This document shows positions 44,715 to 54,417 of a DNA stretch of 64,000 nt, one piece after another (positions within the stretch are counted from its first letter, which is position 1; each line of letters starts with the position of its first letter). The stretch is from contig CP185379.1 in assembly GCA_049177215.1 (NCBI GenBank), forward strand, positions 434,001-498,000. The letters are read 5' to 3'. The notes beneath the pieces are model-generated. The model worked only from the letters and a program-made list of their open reading frames with translations. It searched no databases and was not told the DNA's origin. The translations under genes and the position numbers were made by a program. The stretch is from Pollutiaquabacter aromativorans. GTDB lineage: Bacteria; Bacteroidota; Bacteroidia; AKYH767-A; 2013-40CM-41-45.

Positions 44715-46043
44715 TTATTGTAAGGAGGCTCCCTGGTTGATCCAGTCTCCAATGAGTTGGCGTTCCGCCTCCGTCATGCCGGTCTTATTCGCCTGGGGCA
44801 TGGTGTGCGTTTGCACGGCACGTACGAGAATCCGGTCGGCCATTTTTTTGATCTGATCCGGGGTGTCGAACATGACGCCATTCGGCGCGATTTTCTGTAC
44901 GTCGTCGGTCGGCTTCGCGGAATGACAGGATATACAACGCTCTTGAAAGATGGGAGCGACCTGAGAGAAGGATACAGGCTTACCGCCGGTTGTTGAAGGC
45001 TTCGGGGCGGTTACGACAATCAGCGCGAATAAGGCGATGGCGGCAAGTGGTAACATGCTGGCTGCATGGATTCCTTTTTCATGCAGATTGATGTAGTGAC
45101 GAACCGCCACGCTTCCCAGGGTCAGACCCGCAAGGATTGCCCAGTTCCAGGCGCCTCCGTAGGTGACGGGGAAGTGGTTGCTGATCATCACATAGATGAC
45201 CGGCAAGGTGATGTAGTTGTTATGCAGCGAGCGAAGGCCCGCAAATTTTCCCAGCGTCGGGTCGGGTGTTTGTCCGCGACGCGCCGCGGCTACCAGCGCT
45301 TTCTGGGCAGGAATGATCACGAAGAAGACATTGCCGGCCATGATGGTGCCCAGCAGCGCGCCGATGTGCATAAAGGCTGCTCGTCCGCTCAGGTAGCGGG
45401 ACAAGAGCCAGGCCAGTAAGACCACGATCATGAAGCCGATTACTGCAAACAAGCTCTTTCTTTCCAGTAAAGGTGACTTGCACAGCGCGTCGTAAATGAA
45501 CCAGCCTGCAAAGAGGGATCCAATTCCTATGCCGATTGCTTGCAGGGGACTGATGTCGCGTACCGCAGGGTCGACCATGAATGCCTTGGCGTTGAAGTAG
45601 TACACGATCGTCAGCAGCAGCATACCGGTCAGCCAGGTGAAATAGGCTTCATACTTGAACCAGTGGAGTTTTTCCGGCAGTTTTTGGGGGGCGTTTTTAT
45701 ACTTCTCTACATAGTAGAATCCCCCACCGTGAATGGCCCAGAGGTTGCCGGCGAGTTCATCGCGCAAGTCCTTCGTGCGGTTGAGACTGTTTTCGAGGAA
45801 GATGAAATAGAAGCTGGCGCCGATCCAGGCTACTCCGAGTACTACGTGTGCCCAGCGAACGATGAGGTGCAGCCAGTCGAGGAGATGGGGTTGCCAGCCC
45901 AGTGTGCCGGCACCTTGCCACAGCAGGTATCCCAGCGGCAGGAGGATGGCTGCTCCGACCAGCACATTTCGCCAGGAGCGGATCGTGTTCAGGTCCTCTT
46001 CCAGTTCGTCTTTACGCGGATCGGGTGTTTCGGTCTGTTGCAT
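44715..46043 (-). CDS. puuD: Membrane-bound urate oxidase PuuD with C-terminal cytochrome c domain
   Basis: This 442-residue integral membrane protein has about eight helices. The N-terminal urate hydroxylase region shows WAHVVLGVAWIGASFYFIFLE and GGGFYYVEKYK, typical of PuuD. The C-terminal part is a soluble c-type cytochrome with one heme site CISCH near residue 371 and a distal Met region (HTMPQANKTGMTEAERQ). Known PuuD oxidises urate to 5-hydroxyisourate with electrons leaving through the cytochrome, instead of O2-reducing UricO. It fits the operon between xdhB and allB and couples purine breakdown to respiration. Confidence 0.93.
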   Translation of the reverse strand: MQQTETPDPRKDELEEDLNTIRSWRNVLVGAAILLPLGYLLWQGAGTLGWQPHLLDWLHLIVRWAHVVLGVAWIGASFYFIFLENSLNRTKDLRDELAGNLWAIHGGGFYYVEKYKNAPQKLPEKLHWFKYEAYFTWLTGMLLLTIVYYFNAKAFMVDPAVRDISPLQAIGIGIGSLFAGWFIYDALCKSPLLERKSLFAVIGFMIVVLLAWLLSRYLSGRAAFMHIGALLGTIMAGNVFFVIIPAQKALVAAARRGQTPDPTLGKFAGLRSLHNNYITLPVIYVMISNHFPVTYGGAWNWAILAGLTLGSVAVRHYINLHEKGIHAASMLPLAAIALFALIVVTAPKPSTTGGKPVSFSQVAPIFQERCISCHSAKPTDDVQKIAPNGVMFDTPDQIKKMADRILVRAVQTHTMPQANKTGMTEAERQLIGDWINQGASLQ

Positions 46044-46081
46044 AATCTGCAGCCGAAAGTTACGCTTCCCGTCTATACGGC

Positions 46082-48418
46082 TTACCGCCCTGCCGACCGA
46101 AGTTTTTCAATGGATAGCAGGATAACCTCGTTGGTCGCCGGTAAGCTGAATTCCGGTTCCTGGCGATGATGCCCGACCGACGAAACGGCGTCTTTGATCG
46201 CCAGCCAGGTTGCAAAGGCCAGCATGAACGGAGGTTCGGCCACCGCTTTGCTGCGTCGGATGGCACGGGGGTTTGGATAGCCTTGCAGCAACTGCACCCG
46301 AAAATCTTCCGGCATATCGCCGAACGCCGGGATCTTGTACGTGTCGGGGGAGTGGTTGAGCAGATTGCCGTTTGCGTCGTGCTTGACTTCCTCCGTCGTA
46401 CACCAGCCGAGGCCCTGGATGTAGGCGCCTTCCACCTGGCCGATGTCGATGCGCGCGTTGATCGATTCACCGACGTCGTGTAGAATATCAGTACGAAGGT
46501 GGCGTACGTATCCAGTCAGGGTATCGACTTCCACTTCGCTGACTGCCATACCGAAGGCGAAGTAATTGAACGGCTTCCCCCAGCCTTTTTGCTTGTCCCA
46601 GCCGATATCCGGGGTGCGGTAGAAACCGGTCGAGGAGAGGCCAACCTGGTGAAGGTGGGCAAGGCCGGTCGTTTCCGAAAAACTCATGCGGTGTTTTTCG
46701 GGATAGCGTTCATCGAAAACGACATCCGCCTCGATGCGCACGTTGGCTGCGGAGACGGGCAGGTCCGGGTTTCTGCGGGTAAACTCTTCCGCGGCGAATT
46801 TACAGAGCCGTTGTTTGAGTTGGTCGACCGCGTGCTTTACCGCCATACCGTTCAGGTCGGTGCCGGCCGAGGCGGCGGTAGCCGACGTGTTGGGCACCTT
46901 CGATGTGTTTGTCGCGTTTACTTTCACCCGCTCCAGGCTCACGCCCAGTTCGGCCGCGGCGATCTGGGCGATCTTGGTGTTGAGGCCCTGGCCCATCTCC
47001 GTTCCGCCGTGGTTGACCAACAGGGTGCCGTCGGTGTAGATGTTGACGAGTGCTCCTGCCTGGTTGAGGAAGGTGGTGGTGAACGAGATGCCGAATTTGA
47101 CCGGGGTCATGGCGATGCCTCGTTTCAGGAACTCGTTGCGTTCGTTGAAGGCCTGGACCGACTCCCTTCTTATCTTATAATCCGATGAACGTTCGAGCTG
47201 CTCGCAGATGACGTGGATACGGTTGAGTTCAACCTGCTGGCCGAAGTGGGTGATGTTGCGGAAGTCCTCCCCGTAAAAATTCTTCTTTCGAACGTCGAGC
47301 GGATCCATGCCGAGGTGACGGGCGATGCGGTCGATGATCGCCTCCATGCAGGCCATCCCCTGCGGACCGCCGAATCCCCTGAACGCGGTGTTGGAAGGCA
47401 GGTTGGTACGATAGGCGCGTCCGGTTACGCGCATGTCGGGGATGTAATAGGCGTTGTCGGCATGCAGCATCGCACGCTCGAGGATGGCCATGCTCAGGTC
47501 GGTCGCGCATCCGGCGTCGGAATGTTGTTCTACATCGAGTGCCAGCAGTTGTCCTTCGGAGTTGAAGCCGACTTTGTAGCGGAAAAGAAATGGGTGCCGC
47601 TTGCCGGTGATCTTCTGGTCGTCGTCGCGGAAGAGGCGGATTTTCACCGGGCGTTTGGTGTGATTGGCGAGCAGAGCCGTCCAGGCGGCGGTGTGGTTGG
47701 CTTGCGTTTCCTTGCCGCCAAAAGCTCCACCCATCCTGCGCACCTCCACGACCACCTCGTGTTTCGGGAGACCGAGCACTTCCGCTACAACCGCCTGCGT
47801 TTCGGAAGGGTGTTGTGTAGAGGAGTAGACCGTCATCTCTTTCCCTTCACCGGGGATGCAGAGCGCGGATTGTGTTTCGAGGTACCAGTGTTCCTGGGCG
47901 CCGGTAGTCAGCGATCCTTCCAGCCGCAGTGGCGACTGTTCGAGGCCTTTTTGGACATCGCCGCGGTGCATGATCCGTTCGGGTGCGAGCAGTGTCTTGC
48001 GGGCGATGGCGGTAGGCAGGTCAAGGACCGCTTCCAGTGGTTCGTAGTCGATGCGAATGCGTTGTTCGGCTGCCCGGGCGATCGCTTCCGATTCGGCCGC
48101 GATGAGGGCGATCGCTTGTCCGATGCAGACCACTTCCCCGTTTGCAAGGCAGGGCTCGTCGTGAATGACAGGACCCATCTGGTTTTCACCGGGAATGTCG
48201 TTCCAGGTCAGGACAGCGTGTACGCCCTCCAATTGTCGAGCTTCCGTGGTGTCGATGGAACGGATGCGGGCATGCGCGTAGCGACTGTACACGACACGTC
48301 CGTGCAGGACATTTTCCGGAACCGCTATGTCGTCGATGTATACACTCTTTCCTGAAACATGGCGAACGGCGCTATCGTGGTGAACGGAGTTTGGGTTCAT
48401 TCGGCTGTCGGTGTTCAT
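46082..48418 (-). CDS. xdhB: Xanthine dehydrogenase, molybdopterin-binding subunit
   Basis: This 778-residue protein is the Moco subunit of the two-subunit XDH. Motifs include HVSGKSVYIDDIAVPENVLHG, the Moco loop RRMGGAFGGKETQ, TAFRGFGGPQGM, NHGGTEMGQGLNTKIAQIAA and EVDTLTGYVRHLRTDI. The catalytic Glu lies near the C-terminus in SKAVAEPPFMLA. It oxidises hypoxanthine and xanthine to urate. The ATG overlaps the xdhA stop by 4 nt (ATGA). The Moco operon and xdhC lie 10-15 kb away on the other strand. Confidence 0.96.
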   Translation of the reverse strand: MNTDSRMNPNSVHHDSAVRHVSGKSVYIDDIAVPENVLHGRVVYSRYAHARIRSIDTTEARQLEGVHAVLTWNDIPGENQMGPVIHDEPCLANGEVVCIGQAIALIAAESEAIARAAEQRIRIDYEPLEAVLDLPTAIARKTLLAPERIMHRGDVQKGLEQSPLRLEGSLTTGAQEHWYLETQSALCIPGEGKEMTVYSSTQHPSETQAVVAEVLGLPKHEVVVEVRRMGGAFGGKETQANHTAAWTALLANHTKRPVKIRLFRDDDQKITGKRHPFLFRYKVGFNSEGQLLALDVEQHSDAGCATDLSMAILERAMLHADNAYYIPDMRVTGRAYRTNLPSNTAFRGFGGPQGMACMEAIIDRIARHLGMDPLDVRKKNFYGEDFRNITHFGQQVELNRIHVICEQLERSSDYKIRRESVQAFNERNEFLKRGIAMTPVKFGISFTTTFLNQAGALVNIYTDGTLLVNHGGTEMGQGLNTKIAQIAAAELGVSLERVKVNATNTSKVPNTSATAASAGTDLNGMAVKHAVDQLKQRLCKFAAEEFTRRNPDLPVSAANVRIEADVVFDERYPEKHRMSFSETTGLAHLHQVGLSSTGFYRTPDIGWDKQKGWGKPFNYFAFGMAVSEVEVDTLTGYVRHLRTDILHDVGESINARIDIGQVEGAYIQGLGWCTTEEVKHDANGNLLNHSPDTYKIPAFGDMPEDFRVQLLQGYPNPRAIRRSKAVAEPPFMLAFATWLAIKDAVSSVGHHRQEPEFSLPATNEVILLSIEKLRSAGR

Positions 48419-49872
48419 TGTACAAACTGCGCCGCAGTTTCGGACCAGAATTTCAGGAGGAGGTTACGAGCCGCGAGCCGACGGAATTCAGCGCCTGAGC
48501 GCGCGTCGGACAAGGGCGTGAAATGGTGGTAGACGACTTCGGCGGCAGCTTGCGCATTCGTTCTGGACCAGGATTTACCGATCAGCAGATCTTCCGCGGG
48601 GAAAACCCGCTGCGTGGATGCGGCCATACCGCCGAAGGCGATGACGGCTTCCTGCACCGTATCGCCGACGATGCGAAGCCGAAAAGCGCCGCTCACTGTA
48701 GCAATGTCGAGGTCTTTCCGTTTGGAAACTTTATAGGCACGAACAAGGTCGTCGGGTCCGGGCAAGGGGATGGTGAGTGCAGTGATGAGTTCATCGGGTC
48801 GGCGAACGGTTTGCCGGTAACCGGTGATGTAACGGTCCATGGGGATGTCGCGTTCACCCTGTGTGCTGGCCAGGTGAATGGAAGCTCCGTAGGCGAATAA
48901 CAAGGGTAATGTGTCACCGATGGGCGAAGCAGAACCGAGGTTGCCGCCGATGGTGGCGAGGCTGCGGATCTGGCGAGAGCCGAATACATCGAGGATAGCT
49001 GCGAGTGCCGGAAGCTGATCCCGCACGGTCCGGCGAATGGATTCGAGCGAACAGCCCGCGCCGATTCGGATGTTGTCGGGGAGGATTTCGATACGGCGAA
49101 GCGCATTGATTCCGGAAAGATCCAGCAAGGCCGGCAACACCTCGTGAAGTTTGGTGACACGAAGCGCGAGGTCGGTAGCGCCATTGAACGGAAGGAGCGA
49201 CGCGTCTTCCGCGATGGATGCCAGCGCCGCTTCGAGGCTCATGGGTCGCAGGTACCGTTGGGTGGACGTCTGGATGAGCAGTGGATTCGCTGAGGCAGCC
49301 AGTTCACGCAAGGCCGCGATGGTAGCTGGTTCTTGCGAAGCAAACGTATCGGCTGCCGGTGCGGCACAGGAGCGCGCCGCTGCTTCAGCGATCGGGCGGT
49401 ATCCGGTACAGCGGCATAGGTTGCCGGTCAGCGCATCGCAGGTTTCCGTACGATCCGGGTTGGCGCCTTGCTTGTACAGCGCAAACAAGGACATGATGAA
49501 GCCGGGAGTGCAGTAGCCGCATTGGCTTCCGTCTGTATCGACCATGGCTTGCTGCACCGGATGTAAGTCATCCTTCGTCTGCGGATGGTTGGAGAGGCAT
49601 TCGACGGTAATCAGTTGTTTGCCGTCCAGCATGGGCAGGAAGACCAGGCAGGAGTCGATAGCCGTGTATCGGATCGTATCATCGTCGGACAGTTCGCCGA
49701 TCACAACGGTACACGCGCCACAGTCACCTTCCGCGCAGCCCTCCTTGGTGCCTTTCGTATCCGGCCTGGAACGGAGCCACTGCAGGACGGTGGTAGTGGG
49801 AGACAGGTTTTCCCTGTTCAGATCGATCTCGACCGTGTTGTTTTGAAAAAAGAAGCGAATGATGTTCCTCAA
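48415..49872 (-). CDS. xdhA: Xanthine dehydrogenase, iron-sulfur and FAD subunit
   Basis: This 485-residue protein joins a ferredoxin-like 2Fe-2S domain (EGCAEGDCGACTVV at about residues 44-57), a second 2Fe-2S domain (CGYCTPGF near 127 and LCRCTGYRPI near 160) and a C-terminal FAD domain (LLPFNGATDLALRVTK, LATIGGNLGSASPIGD). It passes electrons from the Moco in XdhB to NAD+. It is the first gene of the minus-strand purine operon, so the operon promoter should lie just above 49872. Confidence 0.96.
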   Translation of the reverse strand: MRNIIRFFFQNNTVEIDLNRENLSPTTTVLQWLRSRPDTKGTKEGCAEGDCGACTVVIGELSDDDTIRYTAIDSCLVFLPMLDGKQLITVECLSNHPQTKDDLHPVQQAMVDTDGSQCGYCTPGFIMSLFALYKQGANPDRTETCDALTGNLCRCTGYRPIAEAAARSCAAPAADTFASQEPATIAALRELAASANPLLIQTSTQRYLRPMSLEAALASIAEDASLLPFNGATDLALRVTKLHEVLPALLDLSGINALRRIEILPDNIRIGAGCSLESIRRTVRDQLPALAAILDVFGSRQIRSLATIGGNLGSASPIGDTLPLLFAYGASIHLASTQGERDIPMDRYITGYRQTVRRPDELITALTIPLPGPDDLVRAYKVSKRKDLDIATVSGAFRLRIVGDTVQEAVIAFGGMAASTQRVFPAEDLLIGKSWSRTNAQAAAEVVYHHFTPLSDARSGAEFRRLAARNLLLKFWSETAAQFVQ

Positions 49873-50421
49873 TGTTGATGACAGGTATAGGCAGTAAATT
49901 TAAGGTATTCGGTCAAACTTTTACTGCTATCCAGGTTGCGCTTAGCGTGCAGTTGTTTTTAAAAAGCGTCTCGCTTGGACATTCAGATGCAGGCGTTTTC
50001 AAAATCCACCATCGGAAAATTGTTCGTTACATGAAATGAACAGCTGTTGATACTAATCAGTGCTCCAGTATATCCTTGCAAACGACTGATAGTAGCGAAC
50101 TTCCGGTATTATCCCTGAATAGTATCATCCATCCTTCTTCTCCTTTCATGGATCATACAAGATTGCGTGTTTCTTTCGTTGACGAATACTGAACGAGAAG
50201 GAACGCGACGCGTGATCGGTTTTACTGATCCCGGTCCGGAACAGCTGTAACTGCGACGATTACTGTTCCGGCCGCCACCAACGCGCCGTCATTTTCCACC
50301 CCCGAATGGGTTTCTTCCGAGCAGTGGTCATCTCTGCAATTTACCCCCGCGCTGCGCACGACAGGCTGTTTTCCTGTCGCTGAAGTTGTCTTACCCTATA
50401 CTAACCCATAACACCATCACT
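49873..50421. other. Divergent intergenic region between xdhA and the Ig-repeat protein
   Basis: These 549 bases hold no gene I can support. They must contain the purine operon promoter and that of the rightward gene. A hairpin with a 7-bp stem CGACAGG/CCTGTCG lies at 50359-50379, close to the rightward start. I found no exact TTTG-N19-TAnnTTTG match on either strand. Confidence 0.5.
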
Positions 50422-53400
50422 ATGACAACACGGCGTTTATTGATCGGATTGATCTTCACCTCATTTCTCGGGCTGCTGCTCCTGGATGCCAGCAGGAATG
50501 AAGTTCAATCCAAGGAAAATGGCGCACCGGCCGGATATACCGGTTGCGCAAGCGATTACAGTGGTCGGACCTGCGACAACTGCCACAGCGACTATTCGGT
50601 TGCATCCGTCAATGGTTGGATCACGTCCACTGTTCCGGCTGCCGGGTACACACCCGGAGCAACCTACACCATTACCGCGACGGCAACCGGAGCAGGATTT
50701 CCGGTCTACGGTTTCGAAGTAGCGCCACTTGGCGCCGCAGGAGCGTTGGTCGGAACGCCGCTAATCACCAATACAACCGATACAAAACTCGTAAGCTCGA
50801 AGTATGTGACCCATACCAGCGCCAGCATCAGTGGTAGTGGTAGCCGGTCCTGGTCCTTCAACTGGACGGCTCCGGCAGCGGGCACCGGTTCGGTAACATT
50901 CTATGGCGGTTTCCTGTTGGGCGATGGAGACGGAGGCGAAGGAGGTGATTATGTCAAGACCAGCACCCTGACGGTGACGGAGGCTAGTTGTACTTCGCCT
51001 TCGCAGCCGGGAGCGATTTCCGGCAATGCAGCACCGTGTGCCGGCGCGTCGGTTACGTATAGCGTGGCCAGCGTCAGCGGTGCGACTTCGTACTCCTGGA
51101 GCTTGCCGGGCGGCTGGTCGGGTAGTTCAACCACGAACAGCATCACCGTAACCGCAGGCAGCACATCCGGAACGGTGGCGGTGGCTGCGGTGAACGCGTG
51201 TGGTACTAGTCCGTCGAGTGCCGTGGGAGTGGTCATCAGCACGGCTACGACGCCCACCATCTCCACCAGCGGATCGACCACCTTTTGCCAGGGCGGTAGT
51301 GTGACACTAACTTCTTCAGCGGCGAGCGGCTACAGTTGGAGTCCGGGTGGTCAAACCACGCAAAGTATCACGGTGACATCGGCCGGGACGTACCGTGTGA
51401 CGGTAACGAATGCCGGTGGTTGCACGGCCTCCTCTTCGGCCACCACCGTGACGGTAAATTCCGCTCCGACAGCCACGATCACCGCGGGCGGACCAACGAC
51501 CTTTTGTCAGGGAGGAAGCGTTACACTGACTGCTTCAGCAGGCAGCAGCTATCTCTGGAGTCCCGCTGGTCAAACAAGCCAAAGCATCACAGTCAGCGCT
51601 GCAGGCAGTTATGCAGTAACCGTTACGAATGCCTCCGGCTGCTCGGCGACCTCTGCGGCGACAACTGTTTCGGTTACCCAGCAGGGAACCGCATCCATCA
51701 CTGCCAGTGGCCCTACCACCTTCTGTCAGGGAGGATCGGTTACCTTGAACGCGTCTTCCGGCACGTCCTACCTCTGGAGTCCGGGTGGTGAAACCACGCC
51801 GAGTATCAGCGTATCCAATGCAGGGTCCTACAGCGTGACCGTGACCGGTACCGGCGGTTGTACAGGCACCTCCAGTCCGACGACCGTAACGGTCAACGCG
51901 CTGCCAGTTCCCACGGTGAGTGCCGGTGGTCCGACCACCTTCTGTCAGGGCGACCAGGTCGTACTATCTGCCAGTGGCGGTACCAGTTATGTATGGAGTC
52001 CGGGTGGAGCAACTACCAATAGCATTACCGTAACCGCTTCCGGCAATTACTCGGTCACCGCGACGAATGCGTCGGGTTGTCCTGCTGTATCCAATGGTAC
52101 GGCTGTAACGGTAAATGGCGCACCGACAGCCGCAATAACAGCGAATGGTCCAACGACCTTCTGTCAGGGCGGAAGTGTGACGCTGACGGCAAGTGCCGGA
52201 ACAAGTTATCTCTGGAGTCCGGGTGGTGAAACCACGCAGAGCATTACCGTCGGTTCGGCGGGGTCTTATAGCGTTACGGTTACCAATGCTGCGGGGTGTT
52301 CCGCTTCTTCCAGTCCTGAAGTCGTTACCGTTTCCACGACCGGCGTCGCCACGATTACGGCCAGCGGCTCGTTGGCCATTTGTGACGGCGGTTCGGTTGT
52401 TTTGACCGCTTCATCGGGTAACTCCTATTCCTGGAGTCCGGGTGGAGAGACCACGCAGAGCATCACCGTGAGTGCTGCAGGCAGTTATGTAGTAAGTGTA
52501 ACCGGTGGATGCTCGGGTGTGTCTGACCCGGCAGTTGTTACCGTGAATCCGAATCCGGTCGTGACCATCACCGCCAGTGGTGCTACCACGGTGTGCGCCG
52601 GCGACCCCCTGAATCTGAGCGCGTCGAGCGGGGCCAGTTATCTGTGGAGTCCGGGCGGGGAGACAACGCAGGATATCCAGCCGGGTTCAAGCGGTAATTA
52701 TAGTGTCACGGTAACCGATGGAAACGGTTGTTCCGGTACTTCTGATCCTACATCGGTTACCATCAATCCGCTTCCCATCGTTGGTTTAACCGGTCTCGCG
52801 CCTGTGTGCGATACGGCCGCTGCATTCGCTTTAAGCGGAGGCTCACCGGTTGGAGGAACTTATAGCGGTACCGGCGTGAGTAACGGCTCCTTTGATCCGG
52901 CAGTGGCCGGGGTAGGGAATTCCGTGATCGCATACAGTTTTACCGATGCGAACGGATGCTCCGCATCGGCCAGCACCTCGATCACGGTTCAGGATTGCAA
53001 CAATGGAGGAGGCGGGTGTACTGCTCCGCCAAGCAAACCCCGTTACCTGATCGGCCCTCGGATCATATCGTGCGGTCAGACCGGGATCGTGTATTCGGTT
53101 CCGACGGATACGGCTGCAAGCTCGTATGTGTGGTCCGTGCCGACGGGAGCAGTAATCGTAGCTGACAACGGGAACTCGATCACGGTGGATTTCCCGGCTG
53201 GCGCCCAAACGGGTGATATCTGTGTTACAGCCGTCAATGCCTGCGGCAGCAGCGATCCTTTGTGTCGCACGATTCTGGTCGGCGGACTGTATACACGCAG
53301 GATCCGGGGTCCGCAGGAAGTTTGCCGGACGGATAGTTCGGTCACCTATTACATTCCGCAAGTGGCGGGTGCCGTTTCGTATAACTGGACCATCGGCGGA

Positions 53401-53907
53401 AATGCCGGTATGACGGTCAGCGGCAACAACGTGACGATCAACTTCAGCAGTTGCACACTCAACTGGGTGGTTCTTCGCGTTGAAGTCTCCAATGCCTGCG
53501 GGGATGTGCGCAGCCGGTCCTTGTGGATCCACGTACGTGACTGCAATGGCGGCGGCCATGATGACGATGACGACGATGATGACGATGATGATGGTGACGG
53601 GCATCATGGCGACGATGATCGTTTGCTGAGTCCGTTCGCGAACGTCGCCGCAAGTCTGGAATTGCAGGTGTTCCCAAATCCTTCGGCGGGTCTCTTCACG
53701 GTGGCAGTACCGGAAGGCTACGCTGGAACGGTTCGGGTGAGGGTAGCCGATCTGAGTGGTAAGGAGCTCTACCGTGCTGAGCAAACGCTTGATGCAGGAT
53801 CGCAGCAGTTGCAGATCGACGGTAATGCTTTTGCGCCGGGTGTTTATTTCCTGCGCGTTGAGCAAGACGGCGCGGTAGGCAACGAGCGCATCATTATCGC
53901 ACGATAA
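50422..53907 (+). CDS. Giant T9SS exoprotein: choice-of-anchor V domain, seven Ig-like repeats, poly-Asp linker
   Basis: The protein has 1161 residues from the ATG at 50422 (MTTRRLLIGLIF), which gives a signal-anchor and cleavage near residue 25. Residues about 30-190 match the choice-of-anchor V (Reeler-like) domain with GAPAGYTGCASDYSG and a CDNCH segment resembling a heme c site. A PKD-like domain follows, then seven near-identical Ig-like repeats of about 75-80 residues (consensus TTFCQGGSVTL, SYLWSPGGETTQSI, GSYSVTVTNASGC). Two PKD-like domains, a run of eleven Asp (GGGHDD to DDGDGHH) and a T9SS type A tail (VFPNPSAG, then GVYFLRVEQDG) follow. It is probably a surface adhesin or gliding-type stalk protein (inference). 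Confidence 0.9.
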   Translation: MTTRRLLIGLIFTSFLGLLLLDASRNEVQSKENGAPAGYTGCASDYSGRTCDNCHSDYSVASVNGWITSTVPAAGYTPGATYTITATATGAGFPVYGFEVAPLGAAGALVGTPLITNTTDTKLVSSKYVTHTSASISGSGSRSWSFNWTAPAAGTGSVTFYGGFLLGDGDGGEGGDYVKTSTLTVTEASCTSPSQPGAISGNAAPCAGASVTYSVASVSGATSYSWSLPGGWSGSSTTNSITVTAGSTSGTVAVAAVNACGTSPSSAVGVVISTATTPTISTSGSTTFCQGGSVTLTSSAASGYSWSPGGQTTQSITVTSAGTYRVTVTNAGGCTASSSATTVTVNSAPTATITAGGPTTFCQGGSVTLTASAGSSYLWSPAGQTSQSITVSAAGSYAVTVTNASGCSATSAATTVSVTQQGTASITASGPTTFCQGGSVTLNASSGTSYLWSPGGETTPSISVSNAGSYSVTVTGTGGCTGTSSPTTVTVNALPVPTVSAGGPTTFCQGDQVVLSASGGTSYVWSPGGATTNSITVTASGNYSVTATNASGCPAVSNGTAVTVNGAPTAAITANGPTTFCQGGSVTLTASAGTSYLWSPGGETTQSITVGSAGSYSVTVTNAAGCSASSSPEVVTVSTTGVATITASGSLAICDGGSVVLTASSGNSYSWSPGGETTQSITVSAAGSYVVSVTGGCSGVSDPAVVTVNPNPVVTITASGATTVCAGDPLNLSASSGASYLWSPGGETTQDIQPGSSGNYSVTVTDGNGCSGTSDPTSVTINPLPIVGLTGLAPVCDTAAAFALSGGSPVGGTYSGTGVSNGSFDPAVAGVGNSVIAYSFTDANGCSASASTSITVQDCNNGGGGCTAPPSKPRYLIGPRIISCGQTGIVYSVPTDTAASSYVWSVPTGAVIVADNGNSITVDFPAGAQTGDICVTAVNACGSSDPLCRTILVGGLYTRRIRGPQEVCRTDSSVTYYIPQVAGAVSYNWTIGGNAGMTVSGNNVTINFSSCTLNWVVLRVEVSNACGDVRSRSLWIHVRDCNGGGHDDDDDDDDDDDGDGHHGDDDRLLSPFANVAASLELQVFPNPSAGLFTVAVPEGYAGTVRVRVADLSGKELYRAEQTLDAGSQQLQIDGNAFAPGVYFLRVEQDGAVGNERIIIAR
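51253..52770 (+). repeat. Seven tandem Ig-like coding repeats
   Basis: Each unit is about 210-235 bp and encodes a Cys-containing Ig-like domain. Units start with a thymine-rich TTTTGCCAGGG/TTCTGTCAGGG codon block and contain TGGAGTCCGGGTGG. Similarity is obvious at the DNA level, so copy number may change by recombination; short reads may also collapse it. Confidence 0.85.
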
Positions 53908-53931
53908 GTACTTTGTTCCTGTTGATGTTAG

Positions 53932-53963
53932 CGGCCTGCCCGGAAGGGTGGGCCGTTTTTTTT
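53932..53963 (+). terminator. Terminator after the Ig-repeat gene
   Basis: A 10-bp stem (CGGCCTGCCC with GGGTGGGCCG, two G-T pairs) with a GGAA tetraloop is followed by eight T residues. It starts 25 nt after the stop. Confidence 0.92.
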
Positions 53964-53964
53964 A

Positions 53965-54138
53965 GGGGCGAGGGACGAGGGACGAGGGGCGAGGAGCGGG
54001 ATGCGAGGTGCGTGGTGAGGGGGGGATTCGTAATTTGTAATTCGTAATTAGTAATTGGTAACTAGTTACTAGTAACTAGTAACTAGTAACTAGTAACTAA
54101 TAACTGGTAATTATTAATCACTCATCACCAATCACCTT
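53965..54138. repeat. Heptamer array between the Ig-repeat gene and nuoA
   Basis: AGGGACG-type words (53971-54012) pass through degenerate units into TTCGTAA/TTAGTAA words and CTAGTAA repeats (54062-54096), then TCACTCA/TCACCAA units, all in one 7-bp phase. The same GAGGGAC and AATTACT/TAGTAAT words occur in the array after proS. Confidence 0.88.
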
Positions 54139-54171
54139 TCCCTGCCTTCCAACTCCGCGTCACCGCTGTTG

Positions 54172-54286
54172 TGGGTTAGCCCCGGCTGAGGGAGGCTGGT
54201 AACAGCTGGGAGCAGGATTTGTCGGTTCCTGTGCCGAGGGAAGACGGGACTGGAGGTGAGGAGCGGCTGCCCGCGGTGCTCCTAAT
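54172..54286 (+). ncRNA. Candidate structured RNA or intergenic element, copy 2
   Basis: The head GGGTTAGCCCCGGCTGAGG and tail GGTGCTCCTAAT match the ends of the element at 27855-28008, and a GACGGGA segment sits in the 3' half. The middle differs (an AGCAGGA/TTCCTGT stem). It lies between a heptamer array and the nuo promoter. No ORF is present. The assignment rests on two copies in the window and remembered Bacteroidota patterns. Confidence 0.4.
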
Positions 54287-54355
54287 TATTAACAACTTAC
54301 ACGCAGATCGTTGAAAGCCTAAGCCTTAGCGGAGCTTCGGGAAAGGCCTGAATCA

Positions 54356-54386
54356 TTTGAATTTTGGCAGATTCCTCGTAGGTTTG
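54356..54386 (+). promoter_or_regulatory. Promoter of the nuo operon
   Basis: TTTG (54356-54359), a 19-nt spacer and TAGGTTTG (54379-54386) are exact matches to the Bacteroidota consensus. It leaves a leader of about 25 nt before the nuoA ATG at 54418. Confidence 0.82.
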
Positions 54387-54417
54387 AGCGGTAGCTGATT
54401 AATCCGGCGATTCAGGT

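Noticed and set aside
47213..48355. 380-codon plus-strand ORF
   Set aside because: Antisense to xdhB, whose motifs are unambiguous.
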